Origin: Actinomycetota bacterium
Lineage (GTDB): Bacteria; Actinomycetota; Thermoleophilia; Solirubrobacterales; Solirubrobacteraceae
NCBI GenBank assembly: GCA_005884115.1
Contig: VAXW01000002.1
Coordinates: forward strand, 62,001 to 126,000
DNA length: 64,000 nt
Reading direction: 5' to 3'
A program made the position numbers and the translations under genes. Each line of letters opens with the position of its first letter. Within the stretch, counting starts at the first letter, position 1. The notes under the pieces are model-generated. The model saw nothing but the letters and a program-made list of their open reading frames with translations, was not told the origin of the DNA and did not search any database. Positions 8,479-16,286 of the stretch are shown one piece after another.

Positions 8479-8991
8479 CTACCCGAACAGCTCGATCACA
8501 GAGCTGAAGTTCCCCTTCTGGAAGCCTTCGGGCGTGTTGCAGCTGGCGAATCCGAAGTTGCTTTCTTCGGTGCCGCTGGTCAACACCTGCGGGTTCTCGG
8601 AGCCGACGACGTTTCCGTACTTGTCGTAGAGCAACGCTGGGATGAGCCCGATCACGTTCTCGCCTGCGGCCCGCACGACACCGGGCAGCCCTTTGGCGCT
8701 GGCTTCAAACCCGCCAAACGCGCACGTTGAGCCAGCTTCGGAGTAGCCGCGGTACGTGAGCTTCCCGCTGCACTCTCCAGCCAAGGGGCCCGTAGCGACG
8801 AATGCAAGCGGTTCGGTGGACGGCGTGTTCGTTGGTCCCTGCCCCGTGTAGTAGAACGTCCCGGTCGGGTTGGCGGGAGTCCCGCCCCACGTGCAAGTGG
8901 TCGCCGCCTGCGCCGATGCCGCACCCGTTCCGAGGGCTGCCAGCGAGGCCGCGGCAACCGCAGTCATGGCGATGATCGCTCGAGGTCTCAT
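8479..8991 (-). CDS. Small secreted protein of unknown function
   Basis: 170 aa. AAAGGAG lies 5 nt before the ATG at 8991. The N-terminus is a clear Sec signal peptide: Arg-rich start, hydrophobic core to about residue 23, and cleavage after Ala-Ser-Ala27 or Ala-Gln-Ala29. The mature part has four cysteines (33, 74, 90, 151), enough for two disulfides, and is rich in Gly, Thr and Ser. No catalytic motif or anchor is visible, so it is probably released or loosely bound to the cell surface. I do not recognise the family. It ends the left flank of a patch of gene remnants. Confidence 0.7.
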   Translation of the reverse strand: MRPRAIIAMTAVAAASLAALGTGAASAQAATTCTWGGTPANPTGTFYYTGQGPTNTPSTEPLAFVATGPLAGECSGKLTYRGYSEAGSTCAFGGFEASAKGLPGVVRAAGENVIGLIPALLYDKYGNVVGSENPQVLTSGTEESNFGFASCNTPEGFQKGNFSSVIELFG

Positions 8992-9090
8992 CCGTCTCCT
9001 TTCGTTCGCGCCGCGAGCGGCGCATCTCGTCTATCCGGACGCAGCGGCGCCTGTGCTATTCAGCGACGCCGGCAGGCCCGATGAATGAGC

Positions 9091-9276
9091 TTATTGTAGC
9101 AGACCCTTATATAAACTGTAACTACAGAATGGACTGCCCCGGACCGAGGAAAACCTGCCGATCCGCGGGACCGTCTTGACCGGGTCGGCGAAGTAGGCGA
9201 AGACGATCTGCGGCGCGGCGGGGATCCGGATCTCGTGCTCGATGAGTGCGTCAGTTTCGCTTCGCCTGGCGCGCAT
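9091..9276 (-). pseudogene. 5' remnant of an SRPBCC (START/AHA1-like) gene
   Basis: The first ~35 residues read like the N-terminus of an SRPBCC domain protein (EIRIPAAPQIVFAYFADPVK), where a charged strand leads into the first helix. Similarity stops near 9140, and the frame ends 61 aa after the start inside AT-rich sequence; a complete domain needs about 140 aa. Its ATG overlaps the end of the preceding frame by 26 nt, as is usual for ArsR-SRPBCC operons. Probably a deletion remnant. Confidence 0.55.
9093..9121 (-). promoter_or_regulatory. Putative sigma-70-type promoter for the secreted-protein gene
   Basis: Read on the minus strand, TTACAG (9116-9121) is separated by exactly 17 nt from TACAAT (9093-9098). 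The -10 matches the consensus at 5 of 6 positions. It lies about 100 nt upstream of the start at 8991 and is the most AT-rich spot in the vicinity. It overlaps the end of the SRPBCC remnant. Confidence 0.5.
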
Positions 9277-9394
9277 CTCGGCCGCTTCGCGCCTCCTCCT
9301 CGGCGAACTCCTTCAACCGCTCGAGCCAGCTGGGCAGCAGCTCCGCGAGGAACTTCTGCAGGTCCTCGAACCCTTGTGCTCGCACGCTCAGCAC
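9251..9394 (-). pseudogene. Possible 3' remnant of an ArsR-type regulator gene
   Basis: A 47-codon frame from GTG 9394 ends at 9251 and reads LAELLPSWLERLKEFAEEEA, which resembles the C-terminal helix of ArsR-like repressors encoded just upstream of SRPBCC genes. No helix-turn-helix part is present: upstream the frame is closed by a stop inside the palindrome at 9414-9425. Identification rests on the short tail and on the overlap with the SRPBCC head, so it is tentative. Confidence 0.35.
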
Positions 9395-9413
9395 GGCGCT
9401 TAGCTTAGCATAA

Positions 9414-9425
9414 GCTTATATAAGC
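9414..9425. repeat. Perfect AT-rich palindrome GCTTATATAAGC
   Basis: A 12-bp perfect palindrome in an otherwise very GC-rich area. The core CTTATATAA recurs as a direct copy at 9106-9114, bounding the ArsR/SRPBCC remnant on its other side, and a related GCTTATAAAGC occurs at 11097-11107. It contains the stop codon of the kinase gene at 9416. Could be a recombination scar or an operator. Confidence 0.6.
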
Positions 9426-10276
9426 GTAGGCTTGGAAAGCCTTGGCGTGCGCGATGTACGCCGGGCGACGCCGAGCAGCCATGCTCGCTCCTGCGGGATG
9501 TCGTAGGACAGGCGCGCAGCCGCCAGCACGGGCACCCACGCGGCGATCGTCGAGCGATCGAGGTCCCGTCTGCCTGCATACGCGGACAGGTAGGCGGAGT
9601 AGAGCGCCCAGCGAAACGGCGAGAGGAGGACTTGGAGCCGACGCGGCACGGGGCCCGGAATCCAGGCGCCGACGAGCAGCAGTCGCGTCCGCGCGATGTC
9701 TGCATTGGGGTCACCGCGTGATGCGGCCTTCCAATCGATGACGGCGTAGCCATCGCTGCGTCGGCGCATGACGTTGCCGGGATGAAGGTCTCCATGGCAC
9801 AGGCGGTCCCCGTCGGGGAGCCGTTGCAGCGCTCGCTCAGCGGGGTCGCGCACGTCCGGCGGAACGAGCTTTGACTGCAAGCGCGCTGCGACCTCGGCGT
9901 GCAAGTCGGGAAGCCCTGCTGGCGCCAGGGTTTCGTGCAGCGCCGCGTGGACCCGGGCGAGGATCGCCGGAACGAGCGCGAGCTCCCACGGCCGGCGCAA
10001 CGCACTCGTCAACAGATCGTGGGCATCGAGGCGCTCGAGCACCAACCCCGGACGACCGTCGACGTCGATCTGCTCGAACATCGCTGGAGCCGGTGCGCCA
10101 CAGCGCGCTGCTGCCAGCAAGGCGACCCGCTCGCGCTCGACCTCCTCGCGAAGTGCGGCCGTGCGAGCCAGGCGGAGGACGCGATCCCCGTCGAGCGCGT
10201 AGACCTCGGCCTCGCGCCCGGCCCCGATCCGCTGTAGCTCATCGATGCGGACCTCGGCCGGGTTTTGTGTGGTCAA
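9416..10276 (-). CDS. APH-family phosphotransferase (aminoglycoside/choline-kinase-like)
   Basis: About 286 aa of the protein-kinase-like APH fold. The catalytic loop LCHGDLHPGNVM (H-G-D-x-x-x-x-N) and the metal-binding Asp in YAVIDWKAAS are intact, and the N-terminal lobe starts IGAGREAEVYALDGDRVLRLA. The start is uncertain. I chose the TTG at 10276 because it lies 19 nt after the truncated GNAT gene; the frame is open to 10384 but that would overlap it. Substrates in this family range from aminoglycosides to sugars and choline, so resistance should not be assumed. It lies within the decayed region beside ssrA. Confidence 0.7.
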   Translation of the reverse strand: MTTQNPAEVRIDELQRIGAGREAEVYALDGDRVLRLARTAALREEVERERVALLAAARCGAPAPAMFEQIDVDGRPGLVLERLDAHDLLTSALRRPWELALVPAILARVHAALHETLAPAGLPDLHAEVAARLQSKLVPPDVRDPAERALQRLPDGDRLCHGDLHPGNVMRRRSDGYAVIDWKAASRGDPNADIARTRLLLVGAWIPGPVPRRLQVLLSPFRWALYSAYLSAYAGRRDLDRSTIAAWVPVLAAARLSYDIPQERAWLLGVARRTSRTPRLSKPTLI

Positions 10277-10295
10277 CCGGACGGATCCAGCCGGG

Positions 10296-10889
10296 CTACG
10301 AGCTGCCCGTGTCGGGGAGGCCAGGCACAGCGTCGGGCTCGAGCAGTCGCTCATAGACGCGATAGCGCTTGACGATCCTCCCAACGAGCGCCTCCATCGC
10401 GCGGTTCATCGGCTCGTTTATCTCGAGGATCCAGCCGGTCTCGGCCCGTTTGATGCCGCGCCGACGGCAGGCGTCCCACACGTCGCGGTACAGCGCAGCC
10501 GCGACGCCTGTGTGCTGGAACTCGGGTTTCACTCCGAGCGCGAGCACGCGGATCTCGTCGATACGGTGGCGTGTCCGAAGCGCGGTCAACCATCCGAGGG
10601 GCAGCAGACGCCCGTTGAGCCTCGCGAGCACCTGGTTGTAGTCGGGGAGCGACAGCGACACGCCCACGAGCTCGCCTTCGGGAGTCTCGGCGAGGCAAGC
10701 GAAGTCCTCGTCGAGAACGGGCTTGAGCTCTTTGGCCATGTGCTCGAGCTCGTGATCGGTAAGCGGTACGAATCCCACTCCCACGAGCACAATCCATCTC
10801 AGCGCGCGACGAGGCCACTCAGTCGGACGCGAGACTCCGAACGGCATTGGCAATCCCCCTCTTTCATCGACGTCGGGCGACCCAGGCAC
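10296..10889 (-). pseudogene. 5'-truncated GNAT acetyltransferase-like gene
   Basis: From about residue 38 (VGFVPLTDHELEHMAKELKP) the sequence matches the C-terminal half of a conserved actinobacterial GNAT-like family whose full proteins are roughly 370-390 aa, with a VLALGVKPEFQHTGVAAALY acetyl-CoA-binding segment. Only 197 aa are open here, and the first ~35 residues do not look like the family, so the N-terminal half is missing. An expressed C-terminal domain cannot be excluded, because the frame is open from an ATG at 10889 and another at 10847. Confidence 0.55.
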
Positions 10890-11173
10890 GCTCGACGGTG
10901 GTCAGACTACCCCGCCGATGCGTGGTTCGCAACGGGGGAGACGGCGTCAACCGGCAGGGCTCACGCTGCGGGACGAACGCAGCGTGATCGAAGGCCAGGG
11001 CGAAGAACAGATCGAGTTCAAAGCCCGGCTGCGGTAGGCGGGGAGCCGGCCATGCTGATTCAAGGGTGGCGGTCGGCGCCGGTTGGCTGAGGCAGAGCTT
11101 ATAAAGCGGCAACAGGTCTTGGCCGACGACGCCGCGGATTACGACGACAGCGAATCATTCCAATCGTCTCCGT
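10890..11173. other. Gap between GNAT remnant and tmRNA terminator
   Basis: About 280 bp without a credible gene. It holds the GCTTATAAAGC element at 11097-11107 and a 39-codon plus-strand frame from 10918 that I do not recognise. I looked here for a second copy of the tmRNA 3' end (an att site) and found none. Confidence 0.5.
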
Positions 11174-11200
11174 AAAAAACCCCCGCGTTTGCGGGGGTTT
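11174..11200 (-). terminator. Rho-independent terminator of tmRNA
   Basis: A 10-bp perfect stem (11177-11186 with 11191-11200), loop GTTT, followed on the minus strand by a run of six T. It lies 10 nt past the tmRNA 3' end, and is the clearest intrinsic terminator in the window. Confidence 0.92.
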
Positions 11201-11210
11201 ACGGGAAAAG

Positions 11211-11572
11211 TGGAGACGGCGGGAATCGAACCCGCGTCCGCGATCGCGTGAGAGTGGCTTCTACGAGCGTAGCCGGCGCTCTGATCTCATCCCCCGCTCG
11301 CCTCGCCGGCCGGGTTGCGGGGGACCAGCCTCCTTAGATTTCCCCGGCTTGGCGGAGGCTGCCCGCACCGGGTGAGCCTGCTTTCTGATCCCGGTTTTCC
11401 CCGCCGCAGGCGAGCGGGGCCCGAGACCTCACGGCTTAGCTATTGACTAAGCGGCGAGGGCGTACTCGTGAGAGTCCGCACTTATTGTTTTCCCGGGTGT
11501 TTTACGAGGCCGCCCGGGACCTCGACTCGCCACCAACCCCACGAGCCGACCACGTCGAAGCCTGTCGTCCCC
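11211..11572 (-). ncRNA. ssrA: Transfer-messenger RNA (tmRNA)
   Basis: The 5' end GGGGACGACAGGCTTCGACG and 3' end GGTTCGATTCCCGCCGTCTCC pair as the tRNA-like acceptor stem (7 bp, one G-U), giving about 362 nt. The T-arm GGTTCGATTCC is intact; the terminal CCA is not encoded (A then CTT follow the stem). The tag reading frame (minus strand, 11479-11447) encodes ADSHEYALAA and a TAG stop, two residues shorter than the mycobacterial ADSHQRDYALAA. With SmpB it rescues stalled ribosomes and marks nascent chains for proteolysis; smpB and an RNase R-like gene lie about 1.3-3.5 kb away on the same strand. Confidence 0.95.
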
Positions 11573-11898
11573 GTAGGTGTGGATGCAGCCTGAGTTTAGC
11601 GTCCGCTTCATCCCGCGCCCACGCCTTCCTGCGACCTCGGAGCGAGCGGGAAAGCGGAAAAAAAATGACGCGGCCCCGATCGCTTGAGGAACCTACTCGA
11701 TCGACCCGCAGGTCTTCGTTATAGGTGGCGCGGCCTCACACCTCATTGGCCTCGCTCTTTTGCGGCTCGGCTCCGCGTCGCGATGCAAGCTAGCCTCGCG
11801 CCCTCTCCGATGCAAGTGCCACGCCGGGGCGCAGGCCGCAACGTCCGCGAAAAACGGTGGCGTTAGGAGGCGCTTATGGACGCTGCGACAATGAGGTC
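11573..11898. other. Gap between tmRNA and M50 protease gene
   Basis: No credible gene. Minus-strand sequence near 11597-11602 reads TAAACT, a possible -10 for ssrA about 25 nt before its mature 5' end, but no matching -35 is present. A strong AGGAGG at 11866 precedes an ATG at 11876 that is out of frame with the protease and opens a frame without recognisable protein. Confidence 0.4.
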
Positions 11899-12825
11899 AT
11901 GGACAGCGGCGACGCCTCGCTACCACAGCCCGCGCCGGCGCCCGTGCTGGGCGCACCCGCGTCCCGCCCGGCGTCGCCGCAGCAGCATCAGGACCCGTTT
12001 GGAATGCCCACCCCGGCGCGTGCGCGGGCGCGCAACCTGCGCGGGCGCATCGGCGGTGCGCTCGCCGCGGTGGGTGCGTTGGTCGCCAAGTTCTTCTCGG
12101 CGATCAAGGGCGTGTTGCTGCTCTTGCCGAAGCTCAAGGTGCTGACCTCGGCGGGCACCGCGTTCGTTTCGATCGCCGCCTACTCGCTGTTCTTCGGCTG
12201 GACCTTCGCGGTCGGCTTCGTTGTGCTGCTGTTCGTCCACGAGCTCGGCCACGTGATCGCACTGCGCCGCGAGGGCATCAAGGCGAGCGCCCCAATGTTC
12301 ATTCCGTTCCTCGGCGCGCTCATCTCGGCGAGGTCGCTGGGCGACAACGCGCTCGCGGAGGCACGGGTAGGCCTCGCCGGGCCCGTGCTCGGAAGCGTCG
12401 GCGCAGCCGCGTGCCTGGCGATCGGCGAAGCCGCCGACAGCGACCTCTTCCGCGCGCTTGCCTACATCGGCTTCTTCCTGAACCTCTTCAACCTGCTGCC
12501 GGTGGTCCCCCTTGACGGCGGCCGGGCGATGGCCGCGATGGCGCCGTGGATGTGGTTCGTGGGCCTCGGTGTCCTGGTCGCGATGATGCTCGTGTTCCCA
12601 AACTTCGTGCTGCTGCTGATCGCGCTGTTCGCGGCGATGGAAGTGTGGCGGCGCTGGCAGGCTCGCAAAACCCGCTCGCTGGAGCAGGCCGCCTACTACC
12701 GTGTCTCAGCTCGCAACAGGCTGCTCGTGGGCGCGGTGTACCTCGGCTTGATCGTGCTCCTGGCGGTGGGCATGGACCACACGCACATACTCTCCTCACA
12801 GGGCCACAGCTTCCGCCATCTGTAG
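11899..12825 (+). CDS. M50 (site-2 protease-like) zinc membrane metalloprotease
   Basis: About 308 aa from ATG 11899 (frame open from GTG 11857). The intramembrane zinc site H-E-L-G-H is at about residue 114, and the second-site motif NLLPVVPLDGGRA at about residue 203, with Asp as third ligand. Four to six hydrophobic segments surround them. There is no PDZ or CBS domain, so it is the compact M50B-like form. Such proteases cut single-pass membrane substrates, often anti-sigma factors, but no such partner is adjacent. The N-terminal ~40 residues are Pro/Ala-rich and probably cytosolic. The start is uncertain because GAGG is only 2 nt before the ATG. Confidence 0.8.
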   Translation: MDSGDASLPQPAPAPVLGAPASRPASPQQHQDPFGMPTPARARARNLRGRIGGALAAVGALVAKFFSAIKGVLLLLPKLKVLTSAGTAFVSIAAYSLFFGWTFAVGFVVLLFVHELGHVIALRREGIKASAPMFIPFLGALISARSLGDNALAEARVGLAGPVLGSVGAAACLAIGEAADSDLFRALAYIGFFLNLFNLLPVVPLDGGRAMAAMAPWMWFVGLGVLVAMMLVFPNFVLLLIALFAAMEVWRRWQARKTRSLEQAAYYRVSARNRLLVGAVYLGLIVLLAVGMDHTHILSSQGHSFRHL

Positions 12826-13308
12826 TCAGCGCCTGGCTTCGCGCAGGCCTCGTTCGATGTCTCTGGCGGTGTCGCGCTCGCGCAAGGCCTGGCGCTTGTC
12901 GTAGAGGTCCTTGCCTCGCGCCAGCGCGATCTCGACCTTGGCGCGCGGCCCGGCGAAGTAGATGCGCGTCGGCACGAGCGTGAGCCCCCGCTCATTGGCC
13001 CGCGCGGCCATGCGCTCGAGCTCGCGCCTGTGCAGCAGCAGCTTGCGGGGGCGCTCGGGCTCATGATTCTCGCGCGCGGCTGGCCCGTAGGGCGGGATGT
13101 GTACCGAATGCAGCCACAGCTCGCCATCGCGCACGGCGGCGTAGCCGTCCTTCAGCTGGGCGCCCGAGGCGCGCAGCGCCTTGACCTCGGTGCCCTCGAG
13201 CACGATCCCGCACTCCATGCGCTCGAGCAGCACGTAACGATGCGAGGCGTAGCGGTTGGACGCCACGTCGCCCGCCCCAACCTTGCGCTTGCCCTTGCCC
13301 TTGGCCAT
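12826..13308 (-). CDS. smpB: SsrA-binding protein SmpB
   Basis: 160 aa, standard length. The oligonucleotide-binding barrel is recognisable from the N-terminal ASNRYASHRYVLLERMECGI, the GTEVKALR motif, the DGYAAVRDGELWLHSVHIPPY segment and GLTLVPTRIYFAGPRAKVEIALARGK. The basic C-terminal tail (KDLYDKRQALRERD onwards) is the part that enters the ribosomal mRNA channel. It binds the tRNA-like domain of ssrA encoded at 11211-11572 on the same strand. It starts 9 nt after the RNase R-like gene stop, so the two are probably co-transcribed. Confidence 0.96.
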   Translation of the reverse strand: MAKGKGKRKVGAGDVASNRYASHRYVLLERMECGIVLEGTEVKALRASGAQLKDGYAAVRDGELWLHSVHIPPYGPAARENHEPERPRKLLLHRRELERMAARANERGLTLVPTRIYFAGPRAKVEIALARGKDLYDKRQALRERDTARDIERGLREARR

Positions 13309-13317
13309 CTAACGAGC

Positions 13318-15051
13318 CTAGCCTTGCGCGCCGGGGTCCTGCGCGGCGAGGAGGTCGACGCGCCCGCGCGAAGCGTCAACGCGCGCAACCTGCACGCGGA
13401 CACGGTCGCCAAGGCGCACCGCCGCTCCGGTGCGCTCACCGCGCAGCGCGGTCTCCTCCTCGCGCAGCTCCCACCACTCGCGCTCGCCGCCCGGGCCGCT
13501 CAGCGCGCGCGCTGGCAGCAAGCCTTCATACAGCGCCGTCACCTCGCTCGCTCCATCCTCGCGCCGGGGCGCCGCGGCGGCCGTAGCCGGCTCCGGCTCC
13601 TCGGCGGGGCCGAAGGCCACGAAGGCGCCGGCCGGGATCAGTCCGACCACCTCCCCGGCGAACGTCTGCTCCCATCCGTTGCGCAGCAGAGCGGCCTCGA
13701 GGTGAAAGCAGCGCGCGATGTCGTCGGCGTCGCGCTCGACCATCATCGCCTCGCGCTCGCACTCGGACGTCCAGATACCCAGCTCGGACAGCTCGCTCGC
13801 CAGCGGCGCACGCTCGGCTGCGCCAAGCGCGTACAGCAGCGCGCGATGGCACACGAGGTCGGGATAGCGGCGGATCGGCGAGGTGAAGTGGCAGTAGCTG
13901 CACGAGCGAAGCCCGGCATGACCGATGTTGCGCGGCGAGTAGTACGCCTGCTTCAAGGAGCGCAGCACGAGTGCATTGAGCGCCAGCCGGCCGGCGCCGG
14001 TGCGGCGCACGTGCTCATCGACCAGCTGCGAAATCGAGCCCACGAGCTCGGCCGCCTCCCGGTGGGACATCCGCTCTGGGAGCGGCGGCGTCGGCACCTC
14101 CAGCGCGCTCAGCTGCGCCACCAGTCGCGCGATGCGCTCGGGCTCCGGGCGCTCGTGCACGCGGTACAGGCAGGGGATCTTGCGCTTCTCGAGCAGAGCA
14201 GCGACCGCCTCGTTGGCGGCGATCATCAGATGCTCGATCATCCGGTGTGACTCGGTCTGCGCGCGCGGGTGGATCTCCGCGACTTCGCCTCGCTCGTCGA
14301 GCACGAACTCGGGCTCGTGCGAGTCGATCACGAGCGCTCCGCGCCGATCACGCTCGCGGCGCAACGCGCTCGCGGCCTCGCGCGCCGCTTCAAGCGCCGC
14401 CGCCCACGGACCGTCGGCCGCCTCATGCCCGGCAAAGATGCGGTCGACGCGCTCATAGTCGAGACGCGCGTCCGAGCGGATCAGCGAGCGATAGAAGGCC
14501 GTCCTGGCAACGCGTGCGCTGCCGAGCTCGAGCTCGAGCTCCGCGGTCACCGCAAGACGCTCGCGCGCGGGGAGCAGCGAGCAAGCGTCGCTGGAGAGCG
14601 CGCTCGGCAGCATCGGCTCGACGGCGCCGGGCGCGTACACGCTCGTCCCGCGCTCGCGTGCCGCTCGGTCGAGGTGCGAGCCCTCGAGGACATGGGCGCT
14701 CACATCAGCGATGTGCACCCACACGCGGACGCTTCCGGCGGACAGCGGTTCGGCTGAGATCGCGTCGTCGAAGTCCTCGGCGCTCGCCGGATCGACGGTG
14801 AAGGTCGTGAGCTGCCTCAGGTCGTGGCGCAGGCCGAGCTCGCCGGCGGCCTCGAGCCCGCGATCGCGCGTGCGCTCGGCTTCGCGCTCAACGTCGCGGG
14901 CAAAGCGCCGCGCGAGCCCTCGCTCGCGCATAAGCGCCTCGATCGCCGAGCGCGCGCTCTGACGCTCGCTCGCGGGCCACACCACGCGCGCGTCGCCCCG
15001 CGATGCTCGCGCGCTTGCGCCCGGCGCACTGGCCCGCCGGCGGCCGCTCAC
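13318..15051 (-). CDS. rnr: RNase R/RNase II-family 3'-5' exoribonuclease, short N-terminus
   Basis: 577 aa with an RNB catalytic domain. The four active-site aspartates are in place: D87, D93, D95 and D96 in D-P-A-S-A-E-D-F-D-D. HFTSPIRRYPDLVCHR and the AYYSPRNIGHAGL block are also conserved. A C-terminal S1-like beta-barrel is suggested by ARLGDRVRVQVARVDASRGRVDLL, interrupted by an acidic/Pro-Ala insertion. Only about 80 residues precede the RNB domain, so the usual two cold-shock domains are missing or vestigial. It starts with GTG overlapping the ctpA stop by 4 nt, which argues against a lost upstream part. Clustering with smpB/ssrA fits degradation of non-stop mRNA. Confidence 0.85.
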   Translation of the reverse strand: MSGRRRASAPGASARASRGDARVVWPASERQSARSAIEALMRERGLARRFARDVEREAERTRDRGLEAAGELGLRHDLRQLTTFTVDPASAEDFDDAISAEPLSAGSVRVWVHIADVSAHVLEGSHLDRAARERGTSVYAPGAVEPMLPSALSSDACSLLPARERLAVTAELELELGSARVARTAFYRSLIRSDARLDYERVDRIFAGHEAADGPWAAALEAAREAASALRRERDRRGALVIDSHEPEFVLDERGEVAEIHPRAQTESHRMIEHLMIAANEAVAALLEKRKIPCLYRVHERPEPERIARLVAQLSALEVPTPPLPERMSHREAAELVGSISQLVDEHVRRTGAGRLALNALVLRSLKQAYYSPRNIGHAGLRSCSYCHFTSPIRRYPDLVCHRALLYALGAAERAPLASELSELGIWTSECEREAMMVERDADDIARCFHLEAALLRNGWEQTFAGEVVGLIPAGAFVAFGPAEEPEPATAAAAPRREDGASEVTALYEGLLPARALSGPGGEREWWELREEETALRGERTGAAVRLGDRVRVQVARVDASRGRVDLLAAQDPGAQG

Positions 15052-16268
15052 TTCGCTTTCGCCGCGAGCGCGTCGAGCGCCACGTCCAGGCCGTGGCGCG
15101 TGTCTACGCCGTTGGCGACGATCGCGTCGGGGATCACGCCGGCCCCCTGCTTGACGCCGCCCCCGCCGAGATTGCGCCCGCTGGGCGTGAAGTACTCACC
15201 GACGGTGATGTCGAGCGCGCCGCCGTTCGCGAGCGGCTCCTCCTCCTGAAAGACGCCCTTGCCGAACGTATGGGTGCCGATGATCGTGGCGCGGCGGTGA
15301 TCCTGCAGAGCGGCGGCCACGATCTCCGACGCTGACGCCGTGTTCGCATCGACGAGCACGACCACCGGTATCGAGGTCGAGATCGCGTCGCCGGCCGCGG
15401 TCAGCGTCTGCCGCGGCTGCGCCCTTCCGCGGGTGGTCACGATCGTGCCTCGGGGGATGAAAATGCTCGCGACCAGGCGCGCCTCCTCGACGAGCCCGCC
15501 GCCGTTGGCCCGCAGGTCGAGCACGATCCCGCGAGCTCCTGAGTGCAGCAGGTGCTCGACGGACTTGCGCACTTCACCATGCGCGCCAGGGCTGAACGTG
15601 CCCAGCCCCACCACCCCGAGCTTGACGCCCCTCACCGAGCGCATGACCGAGGCGACGACGGGCTCTGAGATCGTCGCGCGCGTCAGCCTCACGCTGCGGG
15701 CCGCTCGCTGGCCGTGTCCAGGGCTCACGATGCCGAGCACGACGTCCGTGCCCGGGGGGCCCTTGATCAGGGCGGTTGCTGCATTCTCGGAGATCCCCGC
15801 GAGCGAGCGCCCGTTGACGGTCACGATGACGTCGCCCGCTCGCAGCCTGGCGCGCGCGGCGGGAGAGGAATCGAACACGCGCGCGATCGCCAGCCCGCGG
15901 CGGCTGGGGCCGACTGCGACGCCGATGCCGGCGAAGCTCGGAGGTCGGTTGAACGTCTGGAATTCACTCGGGGTGAGGTAGTGCGAGAAGCGATCGTTGA
16001 GGCTCGCGACAGCGCCTACGATCGAGGAGCCGGCGAGGCGCCTCTTCGATATCGGGCGGTAGTAGTCGCGAGCGATGCGGTCGATCGCTTCATCCACAAC
16101 CCGCGTTTCGTGATCGGGTACGAGCGCGTCGCGCGCAAACGCCGGCAGGTTTTCCGGGTGCCCGCCGAGCCAGATGCCCGCCACCAGGACGAGCACCAGC
16201 GCGAGCGCGAGCGCGAGCAGGCCCAGCGAACGGCCATCGGCCACGGGTGATCGTCGGGGCGAGCGCAT
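15048..16268 (-). CDS. C-terminal processing protease (S41, PDZ)
   Basis: A 406-aa periplasm-side/extracytoplasmic S41 peptidase. One N-terminal membrane anchor (residues ~14-34) is followed by a PDZ domain (~110-195) and the S41 domain. The Ser/Lys dyad is Ser312 in NTASASEI and Lys337 in HTFGKGVF, the usual 25 residues apart. CtpA-type enzymes cut exported proteins near their C-termini. It follows ftsX by 18 nt and overlaps the RNase R-like gene by 4 nt, an arrangement common for ftsE-ftsX-ctp operons. Confidence 0.9.
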   Translation of the reverse strand: MRSPRRSPVADGRSLGLLALALALVLVLVAGIWLGGHPENLPAFARDALVPDHETRVVDEAIDRIARDYYRPISKRRLAGSSIVGAVASLNDRFSHYLTPSEFQTFNRPPSFAGIGVAVGPSRRGLAIARVFDSSPAARARLRAGDVIVTVNGRSLAGISENAATALIKGPPGTDVVLGIVSPGHGQRAARSVRLTRATISEPVVASVMRSVRGVKLGVVGLGTFSPGAHGEVRKSVEHLLHSGARGIVLDLRANGGGLVEEARLVASIFIPRGTIVTTRGRAQPRQTLTAAGDAISTSIPVVVLVDANTASASEIVAAALQDHRRATIIGTHTFGKGVFQEEEPLANGGALDITVGEYFTPSGRNLGGGGVKQGAGVIPDAIVANGVDTRHGLDVALDALAAKAK

Positions 16269-16286
16269 CGCCTCGCAGACTACGGG

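Noticed and set aside
9416..10276. Calling the APH-type gene an aminoglycoside-resistance kinase
   Set aside because: The fold family covers many small-molecule kinases and nothing in the sequence fixes an aminoglycoside substrate.
10864..11112. 82-codon minus-strand frame upstream of the GNAT remnant
   Set aside because: It does not resemble the missing N-terminal half of the GNAT family and has no ribosome site; left as part of the gap.
11161..11220. att site/second copy of the tmRNA 3' end
   Set aside because: I looked for a repeat of the T-arm and acceptor sequence between 8 and 11.2 kb and found no second copy, so recent site-specific integration is not shown.
11443..11724. 93-codon plus-strand open frame over the tmRNA
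   Set aside because: The region is fully accounted for by the tmRNA on the other strand; no ribosome site.
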